64,000 bases of DNA from Pseudeuparius sepicola (taxonomy: Eukaryota; Arthropoda; Insecta; Coleoptera; Anthribidae), in NCBI GenBank assembly GCA_963920635.1, contig OY987302.1, forward strand, positions 27,007,278 through 27,071,277, read 5' to 3'. How positions within the stretch are numbered: position 1 is the stretch's first letter; the number at the start of each line of letters is the position of its first letter. Both the position numbers and the translations under genes were made by a program. The notes under the pieces were generated by a model that did not search any database, was not told where the DNA came from, and saw only the letters and a program-made list of their open reading frames with translations. Below, one piece after another: positions 1 through 12,765 of this stretch.

Positions 1-1160
1 ATAATAATTGTCATTATTAGATATTACTAATATATATAAATATAAACTTTTGCTTGCGAGACATTTTGTGAAACGATCAATTTTAACTCCTATACTTCCA
101 CATTATGAGAAAAGCCTCACTTAAAAGAACATCCGGTATTATGGTAGGAAATACGAAATAAGATTTTCTATTACTGATATGTGTTTCTAAGATCAACTAA
201 CTTACCTGTAAGGAAGTTTGATCTGATTTTTACCACAGTCTCATCCGATATTGCAAATAAGACATGTAGTTGCTTCACTCTGTACAAACTGCCTACAAAC
301 GTTAAAAGGGAAGATTTTTTCTGCAACCGCCGCATTATCTAACCACGGTATAAAACCTGCAGTGCTTATTTCGTGACCGATTGGTAACTCGTTAAGGGTG
401 GGTCTTCAGGGAGGTTTTGTAATGTCGTATATGAAACTTATTTACAGGTAAGTCAGTTGATCTATAATTATTATACCTCAGCCTCTTCCTCAATTACAAA
501 GAACACACGTAGTTGTTTTAAGAATAACAACGATCTATCAACGACCTATCAAATATATTTTGAACATAGATACACGTTTATAGGCTATTGTGAAGGTTAT
601 ATACGCATTGTAGTTAGGTACGTATACTAAATTTATGTCCAGGGGTTGAGCTAATAGGAATATTTCTTTCAAGGTTGGTATAGAAGCATACTAACCTTGC
701 ATTTGTTTAACACTGATGTTGATCTGCAATTATGCATAATGATTATATCTAACCTGATTGGAATGCGCAAAACACGATCATCTGTGATTATTAATATGGT
801 TTCTAGAAAAACTATTAGAAATAGAATTCTCTCATTAAACTGGAAAAAATTCTAAGTTACAATCTATAGGGTTACAGCTGCGACAAGCTGCAGTTATCAT
901 TAAAAAATGACGCTCTCTCCAAAAGGACTATGGCCTCCCTCAAAAACCTAAATCTTTGTAGTCAAGATCATTACAACTAAAGACGATTAGACATCAACTC
1001 CCCATGTTAAATAATTCAAAGACGCCATCAAAAGTTCCAGATTTTTTGGTAGCGATAATGGATTAGTTCTAGGTCTTTTAATCACCCCCGTACACTATTA
1101 TCTGAATTTATGGTTCAGTAGGGTCAAATATGGGTAATATTATAATCTTAACATTATACC
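1..1160. other. AT-rich stretch, nothing recognised
   Basis: I read both strands and found no open frame, repeat boundary or RNA gene that I could support. The words starting near 1168 (AGGGTTGCCACC) resemble a hAT-type terminus, but no matching right end with an 8-bp target duplication is evident. Confidence 0.4.
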
Positions 1161-1224
1161 TTTTAGCTAGGGTTGCCACCTTTTTGCAAAGTGAAAAACG
1201 GACATTGCCAAAAATTCTTCTAGA

Positions 1225-1713
1225 AATTTTCTTACAAATTAAATTATAACAAAACATTAAAAAGTTTAAATTTTGTCAAAATTCGAAGTAATGTCACTAG
1301 AAGATATACCCAAAACGGCATTTTCTACAAAAATAGGTCACTATCAATTTAAAAGCATGCCATTTGGTCTCAAAAATGCACCCGGCACCTTCCGAAGAGT
1401 AATGAATAATGTTCTCCGATGCCTTCAAAATTAATGTCTTGTATACTTCGATAATATTATCATTTTTTAATTGTAAAACAGGTGAAAATGAAAAATGGAC
1501 CTCCTTTAGTCCATATAAACGTATCGTGTCTCAATAAAACTTCGTGTAACAACATTGTAAATGCCATTGCTTTTAAAAAACTTGTAATTATTCCAGGCAA
1601 AAATATTGGAAGTAGCGTTACAATGTTTTAACAGTTTTAGTTTTCTTACAAATTAAATTATTACAAAACATTAAAAAAGTTTTAATTTTGTGAAAATTGG
1701 TAGTAATTAAATC
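1225..1713. repeat. Pair of ~75-bp direct repeats flanking a gypsy scrap
   Basis: About 75 bp at 1228-1300 recur with a few changes at 1641-1713, both starting TTCTTACAAATTAAATTA. The first copy runs straight into the gypsy reverse transcriptase fragment and the second follows about 170 bp after that fragment ends. This is too long for an ordinary retroelement target duplication. A duplication made during repair of a break filled with retroelement DNA is one explanation. Confidence 0.6.
1291..1470 (+). pseudogene. Ty3/gypsy reverse transcriptase fragment (dead)
   Basis: This 60-codon stretch keeps one frame and reads as the middle of a Ty3/gypsy reverse transcriptase. The motif KTAFST is followed by [19 protein letters not shown], the usual region of these enzymes, and then by a region equivalent to LVYLDDIIIF. 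Here that region reads LVYFDNIIIF, so the second catalytic aspartate is replaced by asparagine. A stop codon at 1432-1434 interrupts the frame and another ends it at 1468. No gag, protease, integrase or LTR is visible beside it, so this is a small scrap of a dead element. Family assignment is secure; the source subfamily is not. Confidence 0.85.
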
Positions 1714-3285
1714 ACTAAAGTGGGCGAAAATTGGGTTACATTTTCATTTCCCTTGTCAAACACATTCTCTGAATATCTAGGTTGGATATATCTTTGATAA
1801 TATCAATATAATAAAATGAACTTGGCCACCAGTAATCCAGTAAAGTCGATAACGATGATAAAAACGATAATCGAGGAGTCAGGTCAAAAGGAGCTAGTAG
1901 AACATATGCCGCTTTCCGAACTCGAACTATACTGACCCCGTCACCCCTAAGGTTATTAAAAAGGACATTTTGGGGCTAAAAAGTCGCAAGGACAATTTGT
2001 TTGAAAAAAAGGACTGTCCTTTTCAAAATTTTATTTAATTTAATGCATTTAATTAATGCATGCAGCCGGTTGCTGCTTTATCACAGCTAGACCCCATTTT
2101 GTCTTGTTTTTGTTTGAATATTATTTATAGCCACCCAACTCACACAAGATGATCAAACTGAATATTTGTTGTCAAATAAGGTAACCAATATCTTTTAGTT
2201 ACTTTTATACACAGTGCAATAGAAACTAAAGCAATCCTGTTGTTATACTGAACGTATAAAAATGGCAGGGTTCGAGCGATATTTGTACCTATATACTTAT
2301 TCACACTACACAAATTTTATTAAAAGTAGGTATTCCAACTTTTGCATGCTTACTGCAACTAGGTATGCAAAAATTCAGCGAATTTTGACGATTATATTTT
2401 AATAGCAACTTTTTATAATATATACATTCTGTTTCTCGAATCGAATCGATTATATTTATCGAGTAAGTGATTCTGTTCGGAAAGACTGTGAATTCGACCA
2501 CTTTATTCGGAAGACGCACCCAGCATTCCAAAAAACAAATAATGTCTTGCATATCAACATGGCCCCATGCTTTTATTTTTAATATCATGCAATAAAGTTG
2601 TGTTGTTCTCTCCCTTATAATAATTTTATTGGGGGGAAGTGGTCGTTCTAAACCTCCTAAAATTCGACTTTTGCATAACAAAAAACATTAAATCTCTGAT
2701 ATTACACTGGAACATCTCTTTTGTTGATCAGGATTCAGCATGATTATACTTTTGCACTCCTATACTATATTTGCTTGGTTGACATTGAAATCGCAGCAGC
2801 GTCAAAAACACTATATGGCACTTTCTAACTCCTTAACCCTATACAAGAGGTGATAATGGCACTTTGAGCAGATACAAGCAGCTTTTGTCGTATAATGTTC
2901 CGCCTATGTGTTTGTAACAACCCAATTGTTGCCGTTAATAAATGTAGTTTTTTATGTTGGTACATTTTGTGAATTTTCCGAAATCATAGCAAAAATAGTT
3001 GACAAAGTAATTTTTATGGAAGGAAATAAATGTTTTTGTGTTGCGTTCCCTCTACCTACAATATACTATATAGTCCTATATAGGAGGAACACTAGGATGT
3101 GCAATTACCTGTCTGTATCGCCCTATATGAAATTACATATTTACATGGAGCCAGTGTATACTTCAGGGTTTTTCAGTCATTATGTTTGCCCCCACTATCA
3201 AAAAAGTTTATTGTCGCCTGTTCTACAAGAACAAGCAAGACTTAGTACTTGCTCCTCCATGCTACATAATATAAATATAGCCACT
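1714..3285. other. Unannotated AT-rich stretch
   Basis: Open frames here (for example 2301-2681 minus and 2908-3330 plus) show no recognisable domain. The plus one runs into a hairpin repeat at its 3' end, which argues against a gene. A GGAC-rich patch near 1960-2030 may be an old repeat end. Confidence 0.35.
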
Positions 3286-3411
3286 TACAGTCCGACAAAC
3301 GAGAGAAGTCCAATGAAAAACTCAGTCTAACCGCCCATGCCCACATTAATAACATACGGATAGTGCTTAGACTGAGATTTTCATTGGACTTCTTTCGTTT
3401 GTCAGACTGTA
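3286..3411. repeat. Hairpin MITE-like element
   Basis: Arms of about 45 bp (3286-3330 and 3367-3411) are inverted copies with a few mismatches, separated by a 36-bp loop. The left arm begins TACAGTCCGACAAACGAGAG. The structure fits a short foldback element. I cannot identify a target duplication. Confidence 0.65.
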
Positions 3412-4394
3412 CTATGTACAGCTCAGGTTTTCTGCAAGTGGACTTTGTTTTTGCGGTCATGTGCCTGCCTCGTCCCTTCATTACCTTTTTCATATTCTTA
3501 CTAGAAAATAAGGAAAAGTGAAGAGAAATTTTAGAGTTCATGGATTGATAACAACTTGTGGAGCCTTCGAGAATTTCTACGCTATAATTTGTATTATTTT
3601 ATTATTTACCCCGAAAGAGATTTATAGGTTTAACCGTTGAGTAAAAAATAAATCCCTCCCTCAATAGTCTAACTGGGATTGTTGATTATTTATAATCTCC
3701 GGCGTGATACTCCTTAATGACAACTTAACAGCTTTTATACCAATAAATGTTGTAAACTAGACGCACACAACATACATCCATGTTGCACTGTTGTAATAGA
3801 GCCGGAAAGATTTTGAATAAAGGGCCTTTTTTAAGTCTTGGATGAAAACTTTAACTGCCCCCCACGCCTTTGTTATCATCACTATTAATTATTATTGGGT
3901 AAAAGTAGAGTCTATAGGTGTCCTCCATGGGGGAAAATTTTGGCATGAAGTCATGTGCCTGCTTCTCTCCCCCTTTTACCACATAATAATAATCTACAAA
4001 CAATATCAATTTAATGATTTATTCAAAGAGGTAAAAAAAATAATTATTATATAAGCAAGGCCAATGGAATAGTTAAATTTTTACTGTTTTTGTTTTTGAA
4101 TTTATAAATAACTTTAATATGGCAGATCAAAGTTTCCTCCTTCACCTTCTCTCCTTTGAAACTTTAATATTCTCTTTTTCCAGCCATAAATATTAAAGTT
4201 TGCTGGGAATAAACAATAAATATATTATAGTTAAGTAAATGTGCTCCCCCTTTATTGCCATGTTAGCATTGGGTAAATTTGGAGTCCATGTGTCCTCCAG
4301 AGATGAAATTTAGACGTGCAGTCATTGCCTGCTCCCGCCCCACACCCTTTGCTACCATACAGTAATCTATAAACAACTGACATAGTAGTTATTT
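3412..4394. other. No gene seen
   Basis: This is AT-rich sequence with two loosely similar segments around 3850-4060 and 4215-4400. Each contains a version of TGCCTGCT followed by a C-rich run and then AATAATCTA(C/T)AAACAA, so they look like two diverged copies of an old repeat. Confidence 0.35.
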
Positions 4395-4514
4395 ATGTAC
4401 CAAGGCACTGAAGTTCAACTTTTTATGACCCGTGTGGAATTTAGTTGCCGAGGCCTCTGGCCGAGGCAAATAAACCACATGAGTCATAAAAATAACTTCA
4501 GTGCCGAGGTACAT
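4395..4514. repeat. 120-bp palindromic element, copy 1
   Basis: The sequence from ATGTACCAAGGCACTGAAG to the matching inverted end folds into one long hairpin around a GGCCTCTGGCC-like centre. The same 120-bp element, in the opposite orientation, lies at 28359-28478, and a shorter form sits in the middle of the palindrome at 34.65 kb. Equal length and shared flanking word AGTTATTTATGTACC show one mobile family. Confidence 0.8.
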
Positions 4515-4814
4515 ATTATATATTTTTTGAAAAAGTATGATGAGACACGGCTCTTTCTGACAGAAAATCCAAACTGCTGCCTGTTGTGCAGCCCCTAGAT
4601 AAAATAGATAATTATTTAAACCTAATAAAATATTTATACTGGAAGATTGCGCTGCTATATCTTCTTAACTAACTGCTCTGGCAATAAATATAGTGGATAA
4701 TAAAATATAAATTGAATTATTATACTCTCTGAATTAATGTTCCAAAGTTGTTGAATATTAAATTACTAATTTATAGAGAACGAAATGATATTTGCGTTAA
4801 CAAACTAAGATATA

Positions 4815-5025
4815 CCTATAAGAGCACAAGACAAGTAATCTAAACAACACTTCAAATCATCAGCGTAAAATAAAAACTGAGAATATTTTATGTATTGTGA
4901 AATGTCATTTGCAAAGACCGCAGACAGCAGTGGACCCAGTGTCGAACCTTGAGGCCCCAAAGTCACAACTTTTCCGAAATGCAGTAATTAATGTGTATCA
5001 AAGGCTTTGTGGGGTCGGTATAAAT
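4815..5025 (-). pseudogene. Non-LTR (LINE) reverse transcriptase fragment
   Basis: On the minus strand a frame open from 4966 downward encodes LGPQGSTLGPLL, then an NDIS segment, then LFYADDLK. These correspond to the conserved block around PQGS.LGPLLF..FINDI and the catalytic FADDLK box of LINE reverse transcriptases of the R1/Jockey/CR1 type. Just upstream, in a shifted frame near 5000-5025, a DPTKPL..H segment matches the usual D.sKAFD block, with a frameshift and a stop between. No endonuclease or 3' tail is seen. The catalytic DD pair survives, but the frame is broken on both sides. The LINE assignment is firm; the clade is not. Confidence 0.75.
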
Positions 5026-5605
5026 AATTTCAGACTTGTTATTATTTTTTTGCTAGGTATTCACTAAATAGATACCATAAAAGTTGCCGTAGATTTTTAA
5101 AAAAATTCCATGCTGTTTTTGTAGTAGAGATAGATTTATATAACTTATAAAACTACTACTGCGATTGTAAAACGTTTCTCAGTACTGTAAAAGGTTTTTG
5201 AAAACAAAACATTTTATACCACAATTATTGTTACTTTGAAATAGTAAGAAAGAATTTGACAAGCTAATTCGTTGTCATTTTAACACTAAACTAAGGGGTT
5301 TTCGAAAAAATGAAAGGTTTTGCTTTTAACGAGTTAAATACCTACGTGGTTAAAATTTTGGCACTTATTTCAGGGACATCTTCCCAAGGTGGAACCAGAC
5401 ACAACAATTAAAAAACTGATAACTTAAGATAATAATTGTGGACGAGAATATGATGAAGTGTTTCCATTTTCCGGATATCAAGAAACCTCAAGGTCCGGCT
5501 TAAGAATTATTTTCATACAAACCCGGTTCCTAAAATGTTAATAACTACTGTTCTTTTTTATATTTATGTTTCTGTAGTTGGGTATGTATTCAAAATGCGG
5601 ATTCA

Positions 5606-5849
5606 ATGATTGATTTCGAAGCAGCGGCCATAAGCCCCGTCCAAGAACAGTTTTCCAATTTCAATCAATCCTTATGGCGAAAAGTTCAACAGTAGCCTGG
5701 TAAAGAGAATAAGGAAAGCCAAGATCATGTGAAGATGGTTGCTTCTTTAGCACATATTGCAGCAGAATACGTTTCACGTTTCCGACGGATGGCTCTCTAT
5801 TATGGAATCCATACCACAAGATGCAACTCTAACAAAATTTTATAATTGA
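5606..5849 (+). pseudogene. MULE transposase fragment (FLYWCH-protein type)
   Basis: The plus strand reads MIDFEAAAISPVQEQF, then NQSLWRKVQQ and a stop. After a frame change it gives a segment like HVKMVASLAHI, and finally GWLSIMESIPQDATLTKFYN before a stop at 5847. In insects this order (DFE.aAinav, then H..QslwrKVQ, then KMvasLAhvp.e.v, then a segment ending in F..YF) is typical of the MULE transposase domain often fused to FLYWCH zinc fingers. A piece carrying the CxFHF part between the first two blocks is missing. At least one frameshift and two stops show it is dead. No terminal repeats were identified. Confidence 0.7.
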
Positions 5850-7010
5850 ACGCCATCGCATTAGTAGGTACTGTTCTAGTCGCCATTTAATTTTAGAATA
5901 AAACTACTAAAATAAAACATACACCTATGCAAACAAATAAATATCAATCCATAAGACAACAATTTAAATTTGAAAATAAATATCTGTATATTTCTAACTA
6001 TTAACATAATAACTTCACTATAACAACTAAAGTCCCAAATTAAAAACGTAGCTTAATTTAACGGAATGTACGTGACATTTTTTTATAGACATTTCCTTGA
6101 AAGGTCATTGTTTGCGAAGTGTTGGTACGAAAGCCTGGCCTTCCGCAATTTTTTAAATGAATGCGTTTTTCAGAGAACTATGTGAAACATTTTTTGATCG
6201 TATTGCATCGCTCATTAAATATTTTTGTTCACTTCACTAAAACTTCTAGAATTTTCACACAATAGTTTCAATCTTGTATTGTAAAGTAAGTTTTCTGACA
6301 TGTTTTATTGTAACTGCATACTTGAATTTTTGTAAAAACTATCAAATAAAGCGACATAATTGTATTTTCAACGACTACTCTTTTAATGAATGCAAGAATA
6401 ACATTGAAGTGATCCACGAATTAAAATTGTGAAGTTATTACGAGTTGGATTAAGAGAGAAGACTTGAAAATTTATTGGTTAATTAGTTTAGCTTGGTCTT
6501 ATTTTTTTACAGCAATAAAATTCTTTCACAAGTCTAACTGAATCTTAGTTTATTCTGTACGGTGTTAATGCCTAATATAGTATCTATAGAAAGCCGTGCC
6601 CTTTCGAAAATTGCAGAAGGTCTGACTTTCTTGATACTGCCAAACCAATATTTCGCAAATTATGACCTTTTAGGGACATCATAGTAGGTATCTATAAACA
6701 AATTGTCACTTTCAATTTCCGCATCCTACTTAGATTTTTAGGTGTGTTTAGGTACACGAAAAACCAGACAAGCTGTAGATATGTAGGTACTTAACAAAAA
6801 CTAAAGAAGATAAGCCTACCAATTTGCTAAAGGAAAGGCGGGTGATATATTTTTGAAAGGGAAAGCTTCTAATACCCATTGACAAAATAATTGAAGCATG
6901 ACGCTGGTGGAAGATTAAATTTGTAGCGACAAGAAGTTGAAATCCAGAATATAAGGCTGACATTTTAATATCCTATTCAAATTAATACGGAATGATTGAA
7001 GAGGGAATAT
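5850..7010. other. No gene seen
   Basis: AT-rich sequence with short open frames only (for example 6748-6963 minus). Nothing is recognisable in them. Confidence 0.4.
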
Positions 7011-7039
7011 GAACAATGGCGTCTTCAATTAAAATAATT

Positions 7040-7330
7040 TGATAAAAAAAGCGTCCTTTCTCCCCCTCGCAAGTCGGCTGCTAATTCGGCGGAGCGCCCG
7101 TCGCCATTCGGCTGTTTTATGCGAGCGGGGATTTTTTTGGGGGCCAATAAATAAGGATGTGAACAAGGTACAAATGAAAAGAAATAATAAAAAGCTCGCC
7201 TATTAATTTAATTTATAGAGCACGCTGAATTAGGCCCGCGTAATGAAGCTTTTATCGCCGAAGCTGTTCTTCACGACTAGGTTACCAATGCAGGCGGCGA
7301 GACATCGGGGCAGGCTACGAGATTTTTTTA
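7040..7330. promoter_or_regulatory. GC-rich candidate regulatory block
   Basis: This block is markedly richer in CG than its surroundings. It contains words such as TAATTCGGCGGAGCG, GTTTTATGCGAGC, CTATTAATTTAATTTATAG and CTTTTATCGCCG, which resemble homeodomain and Abd-B/Cad-like sites. No open frame explains the composition. I infer a conserved enhancer-like element; the sequence alone does not prove it. Confidence 0.3.
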
Positions 7331-7590
7331 AATAGCATGTGATGATAACCTACTATATATCGGCTGATGTTACTACAAACTAAAAAATTATATTGTAGGC
7401 ACATTTAGCACAAGACTGGCACAAAATAGCAGGTATATTATTTTATAAGCAGCAGTTGTTTGCAAATACGAGTAAAACATGATATTTTTGCTTTAAAATA
7501 CATGATTTAAGAAATATAAGAGTATTGCTAGCGGGGGAACTTTAATTTGCATTCCACAAAAATAAAGTAAATCGTATGTAGGTACCTATA

Positions 7591-9713
7591 TACAGGGTGA
7601 TTCACTTAAAACTTCCCGGCTTTACATAGATATATCTCAGCAACTAAATGAGATATTTTAGTTCCGTAAAAAGGCTGGTAGAGCTTGTCGAAGATTTTAT
7701 TCGTAGGATCAAATTGAATTTTTCTATTGCAAATGTAGATGGCGCTGCGGTCGAAAGGAATTTTTCGTTTGCGGTCACTTTGAAAAGTGCATCCGAATTG
7801 TCCTTCAATATGAAGCAAATTATGTGCTATAAACAAATTTTGAAAAATAAAAAAATAGTTATGGTAATCTGTTGTAAAGGTAATTTCCAAAAAAAAAAGG
7901 AAATCTATTTTTTGAGGAGTTGTTGTGTCATTTTACTCGCACAGTGGTAAAAAATGGGCAAAGGCGACGAGTTAATAAAAACCTGGTTTTCCAGTAGGCT
8001 TTGCTGGGCCAAAACAAAAGGAAGTCGTCGTGAGAAACCAAAATAATGTTATTAACTAATTTGTTTTGCTATCAAATATTGTTTCTTTTTTAATTTAGTA
8101 TAAAGGTGCGGGTTTTTGAATGCCAATTTAACGTAATTTAACATTAACGTAACGAAAGGGAGATTAGTTATTCAATGGGAGTGTTTATGCAGCACAATTT
8201 AACGTAACGTAGCGTAAAAGTTGACCAACTTTTAACTTTTGCGTTAAAATTAAAGAAAGTCCCAATTTGCGCATGCGTAATTTCATCGCCAACGGTATGA
8301 AGCAAACTCACAACTAGTGAGAACAAAAATTATGGGTTAGGTTTTGTATTTTTGTGCTGAGCGGCGAAGTCCTTCGTCGTCCAAGGGGGCTTCGATGTTG
8401 AAATAGAGCTCGTGCGAAAATTTGATTTTGACATTTCCCCAGTTTTTCCGCAGACATAAATTATTAAATAATTCTTGCATAAACGGTATACTAAATTCTT
8501 ATGTTTTACGTTACCTTACTTAATATTAAATTAGGTCAAATTGTCGAGCATAAACCCACCTCAAGGGTGTTTCTACATTATGGTGCCAACGTAATATGAC
8601 AGGTAAATAAGGTCAATTTGAATAAAAAGTTTTCTATATTTATGGGTTCGAAGATGCATGAAAGTTACAGGCTGATAAAGGTGCATGGTTAACAGGAGGT
8701 TTGAGGGACATTTCGCCGATTTCAAGGAAACGGGTGACTTTATTGTTATTGAACAAGAGTACAGTTTCATTGCAAGATGAAAAGATGCACTAAAATGATG
8801 AACCTGTAAGACCAAAATGATAACGCCATAAAAGTTGTGAATATAAAAGTCATCGTGCTATCCCGTCCCTCTGCCTCTGGGCGATGGGAATAAATTGTTG
8901 CCACACAAAATTGTTGCACCTCAGCGACAAAAGGACTGCGCACCAAGCTTCATTTACCTAAATTGCACAAGTATAGATACTGTAAAGTTTATGGAGAAGA
9001 TATGTTTTTCAACCTATACCTTTATCACCCTGTAACTTTCTTATTACGGATTTTCGGACCCATGTTTATAGTACGATATATGCGCTACTCCCGGTGCGCG
9101 CATGACGTCACTGCGAAGCAGTGCGACGAATTAAAATCATAGTTATTCTATAGCCACAAAAGTGAATAGATTTTGTGACGAGCTAATTTTTGGCCTTTCT
9201 AGAGAAAATGTTTGTTTTCTACCATGCCACTGGTTGTACAGTTTCGACGATTAATAAAATTACAAAAGGACAAAAAAGGAAGCAATAGTAAATATTTTCG
9301 CTTTCCAAAGGCCAAAGAATTAAGAAGTGGGTTATTGCTTGCAAACGAAATGATGTTTCCCACTGACACTACCTGACGATGCGGAATAGCATACCTACCG
9401 TATATCTCATTATATCGTGGTATATATGAAAATTTTTGTTCAGTGACATTTTCCACCTGTTATATATAACTTCACAACTGTTGATTTTTCAAAATTTGTT
9501 TATAATACCTACTTCATTCCCTTCAATTTGAAGGAAAATTCGGATACGCCATTTTTCAAGGTCACTGCGAACGAGAAATTTATTTTAACCGCAGCGCTAT
9601 CTAGAATTTGCAATAGAAAAGTTCAATTTAAGCCTCTGAATGAAGTCTACGAGCTTTTCTACGGAACTAAAATTATAATTTCGTTGCTGAGACACAAAGC
9701 CGGGGAGTTTTAG
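7591..9713. mobile_element. Long-TIR element with TACAGGGTGATTC end
   Basis: The left arm starts TACAGGGTGATTCACTT at 7591. Roughly 200-290 bp of it recur inverted at about 9450-9713, where both arms encode the same chance peptide motif ICNRK(I/V)QF. The outermost ~20 bp of the right arm are lost or diverged. The 1.6-kb interior has no recognisable transposase. It may be one non-autonomous element or two single copies facing each other. The interior also holds a TGACGTCA palindrome at about 9103. Confidence 0.55.
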
Positions 9714-10538
9714 ATCTGTAAATCTGACAGATCTGCGTTGCCAGATTTTCGATAAAAAAAAATATATATTACTACCGTGCCTCCGTAGGTGGAGAAAATC
9801 AGAGAAACCAACATATCGTTTATTGTGTGCTAATGTTCTCTTTAAATCAAGGTAATTTTATAAACAAGATGCAAGTTGCTTCTATCCGCTACCTCCACAA
9901 TTACCTAGTGGTTACTATAAATTTGCTAATAACGGCTTGTGTGATTCTCCTTGCTAGCACATACAACATATGGCGTGCGATATTATCAAAAATTGCGAAA
10001 TATACCTACAGCCTTTCAAACAGGATATTGCAAGTTTCCTTTATTTTTTATTTATTCTGAACATGCTGCCTTCGTCTTATTATAGGTGTGCAGTTTCTTA
10101 GACTCAGTAAATAAAAACAAAAATGTGGATGGAAATTGTTCTCGGGTTATCGTTAGGAATCTATAATTGTATGTAAATCTGGATACAGGCGTATTATCTA
10201 TTAATAAATTAGATCTTGACTGCTTATTCAACAACTGACAAAAGTGCAAATAAAATCCAGTGATATACTGTAAAGCACAATACCTAAGCCACTGTCTGTC
10301 ATAGATTACTATTATTATTTCATTATAGCAAGTTAAGGTGTATTTATACATATACCAAAAAATAATCAATTCTTATTCGTAAATACAAAATGAAAATGGC
10401 CATGTTCAAATGTCATATAAGACCATAGTCATACAATGCAAAAAGAAACTATAACAAAAAATAAATTAAATCGGCATGTGTTATAGTTTTCTGATAAGTT
10501 TGAGAGAATAGCAAATATTAGAACAACACAAACATATC
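9714..10538. other. No gene seen
   Basis: AT-rich sequence with several short open frames and no recognisable domain. Confidence 0.4.
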
Positions 10539-10950
10539 TGCGGTGGGCCATGGTGGCGATGTTCGTAGCGTCGCCGAACTAATATTTAGTCTGCATGTTT
10601 TTCTGTCTTCGATGACCGAAGCAGATGCATGTACATTGCACGCACATGTCTTTATAGAAAAACACCACTGATGGACAAGTTCTGCACAAATTATTGTGGG
10701 TTCACGGTATTGCTCCTTAGTAGCTTTACCAGTGTGATTGACTAATTGTCATACATTTACTGGGATTACTACGGTTTTCCGTAGTACTTGAGCCAATGCT
10801 ATCTTAGTTCTATCGGGAAAAGTCGGCCTTATCCGCAAATGGCAAGGAAGACAAAATAATAGTAATTGCCCCTCTCGTCCGCACAAGCATTCACTTGCTT
10901 CTGGGGTATTCCTAGTTTAGAGTATTGTGAGGGTGAGAATTATTATTATC
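10539..10950 (+). repeat. SINE-like dispersed repeat with ATT tail, copy 1
   Basis: About 400 bp ending in GTGAGGGTGAGAATTATTATTAT are shared with a second copy at 19641-20058. Common words include GGGATTACTACGGTTTTCC and GTTGCCCCTCTC-like segments. A simple ATT-repeat tail and dispersed copies on the same strand fit a SINE or the 3' end of a LINE. I do not see clear Pol III boxes. Confidence 0.55.
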
Positions 10951-11535
10951 AACGCATAACAGCATAAAAAATTAGTCCGCATGGGAAAACTTTTGAAGTT
11001 TGGCATTTGTATTTTTATTCCTATGGCTATTCCATAGCCTTATTCTTATTCTTATTCTTATAGAAAGGTGTATAATACGCCACCTTTAACCTCTGACATG
11101 ATTGTCTAGCCCCTCTTTATTAGGTATTACAATGCTGGTGCACAGGTATAGACTTTCAGTTCTTTGGAGATGCAGGTAGTGTGGCATTCAGTCAACCGAT
11201 AGGGTATTGAGGAATGTCAATAGCAGGGTGAAAAATGCTAAGTGGTATAATAATGTTTAATACCTGGCACGCGCCAGATGTTTTCTTACCTGCCACCCAT
11301 CTATATTATGATTGATCACTTTGGGAGTCGCCGATACTTCAAAACTGATGGTAAGTATTTGGTAGGAGAATACATGGAATAATTATAATATAGTTTCTTC
11401 TTCTAGGAGGCAGTTAAAATATATTATTACATAATCTCAATAATAGTTCAAGAAACGCAATTAAATGGCAAGATAATCCTCATTCAAACTGAAGTGGTAC
11501 ACCTTTTTCAATAATTAAACTTTGTGGACCATCTT
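10951..11535. other. No gene seen
   Basis: AT-rich stretch with a short run of TTATTC repeats near 11039-11060. No gene is visible. Confidence 0.35.
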
Positions 11536-11690
11536 GATAAATGCCTCGTGTTTGCGTCAGTCGCCGGACGTCGGGCAACGCCGCTTTATTAGCGATCGTT
11601 TTCTCCCGTTGCGTCGCATTTTGCCACAACGAACAGCTGACATAAATGTCTAACGAAATAAACAAAAAACGACAAAATATTTCAAGCCGT
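11536..11690. promoter_or_regulatory. CG-rich candidate conserved element
   Basis: This is a sharp CG-rich island in AT-rich DNA. It contains CGCCGCTTTATTAGCGATCG, an E-box CAGCTG and TGACATAAATGTC. An open frame crosses it on the minus strand but shows no domain. A conserved regulatory block is a reasonable guess and nothing more. Confidence 0.25.
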
Positions 11691-12603
11691 AAATTATTTG
11701 TTTCGTCGTATTCGCCATATTCGGATAATTTATAATAGGTCGAATTTCACACGGTATGTGCGTTCGTTTATCAAAATCAAGAAAAACTGGAATCACACGA
11801 ATGTGGAAGTTATAACGTGGGAAAAACTAAAAGCTAAACTATACAATAATTGAAAAATCCAATAATAGAAGTGTTTGTCAAGTCAAAATAATCCTCACAA
11901 TAATGTAAAAGATTTTTTTTATTAGTTTGGATGGTTACTGCTGTCAGCCATTGATTTCGGCGAAATGTATGCACAAATAATTTCTCTGAGTTGGTTTTGC
12001 TTTTGACGGAGGCTTGGATTTTGACAGCGGCGAAGAGGGAGCTAACGCGCGTGCGCTCAAAATTCTTGCGGTTGGAACACGATAAGCGTTACCACATATG
12101 TTTTAGCATTGAAAACATTAATTTTAGAGAATAACACGCGATAGCAAAATAATTATTGTTACTTGGGGATTAAATACTAATTTAATTATTTGACAGCAAC
12201 CTATTCAAATTCCAAATTGCTCGTTTGTTTCACAATCACCTGTTCCAATGAGAATTCAACGCCTGCCAATATGAACCAATGAAATGATATGATTTTTGAA
12301 ATATTAACCAATCAGGTGATGATTTCAGCGATAATACTTACCACTAGTGGTATTTTCGCTTAGTTACGTCCTAGTTACGCTAAACCAATATTGTAGCAGT
12401 TAAAACTGATAACCCGATAACTTCTTCACATTACCAAATTTAAAATATTAGGACTAGAATATATGCTTTCAGTTAACACATTGATCTTTAAATAATATCT
12501 ATTAGCACAAAAAAATATTCAGAACCGAAAGTTCAATCTAAATGACAGCTAGCTGTCAAACAAACTATTCGCAGTTGTTAAATTCTCTTTTTAAATACAA
12601 CTC

Positions 12604-12765
12604 GTGGTATGCCTAATAATAGATAATACCTTTCCTTAATTTATCACTCATTATAATCCCAATGCTAAGAAAATACCACTCCTGCTGCGCAATCGTGGTA
12701 TTTTCAGCTTTGGGATTATAATTCGTAAAATTAACGAAAGGTATTATCGATAATAGGCACACCAC
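12604..12765. repeat. Hairpin MITE-like element
   Basis: GTGGTATGCCTAATAAT at the left end is matched by its imperfect inverse at 12748-12765, and the arms fold over a short centre near 12680-12693. GTGGTATTTTC-type words also occur inverted at about 12345 and 12778-12800, so this may be the core of a larger foldback repeat. Confidence 0.6.

Noticed and set aside
2908..3330. 140-codon plus-strand frame
   Set aside because: It shows no domain, its composition is like the surroundings, and its 3' end lies in a hairpin MITE.
9103..9110. TGACGTCA as a functional CRE
   Set aside because: A lone palindrome inside an element interior. It also occurs in the CAAGA elements, and nothing ties it to a promoter.
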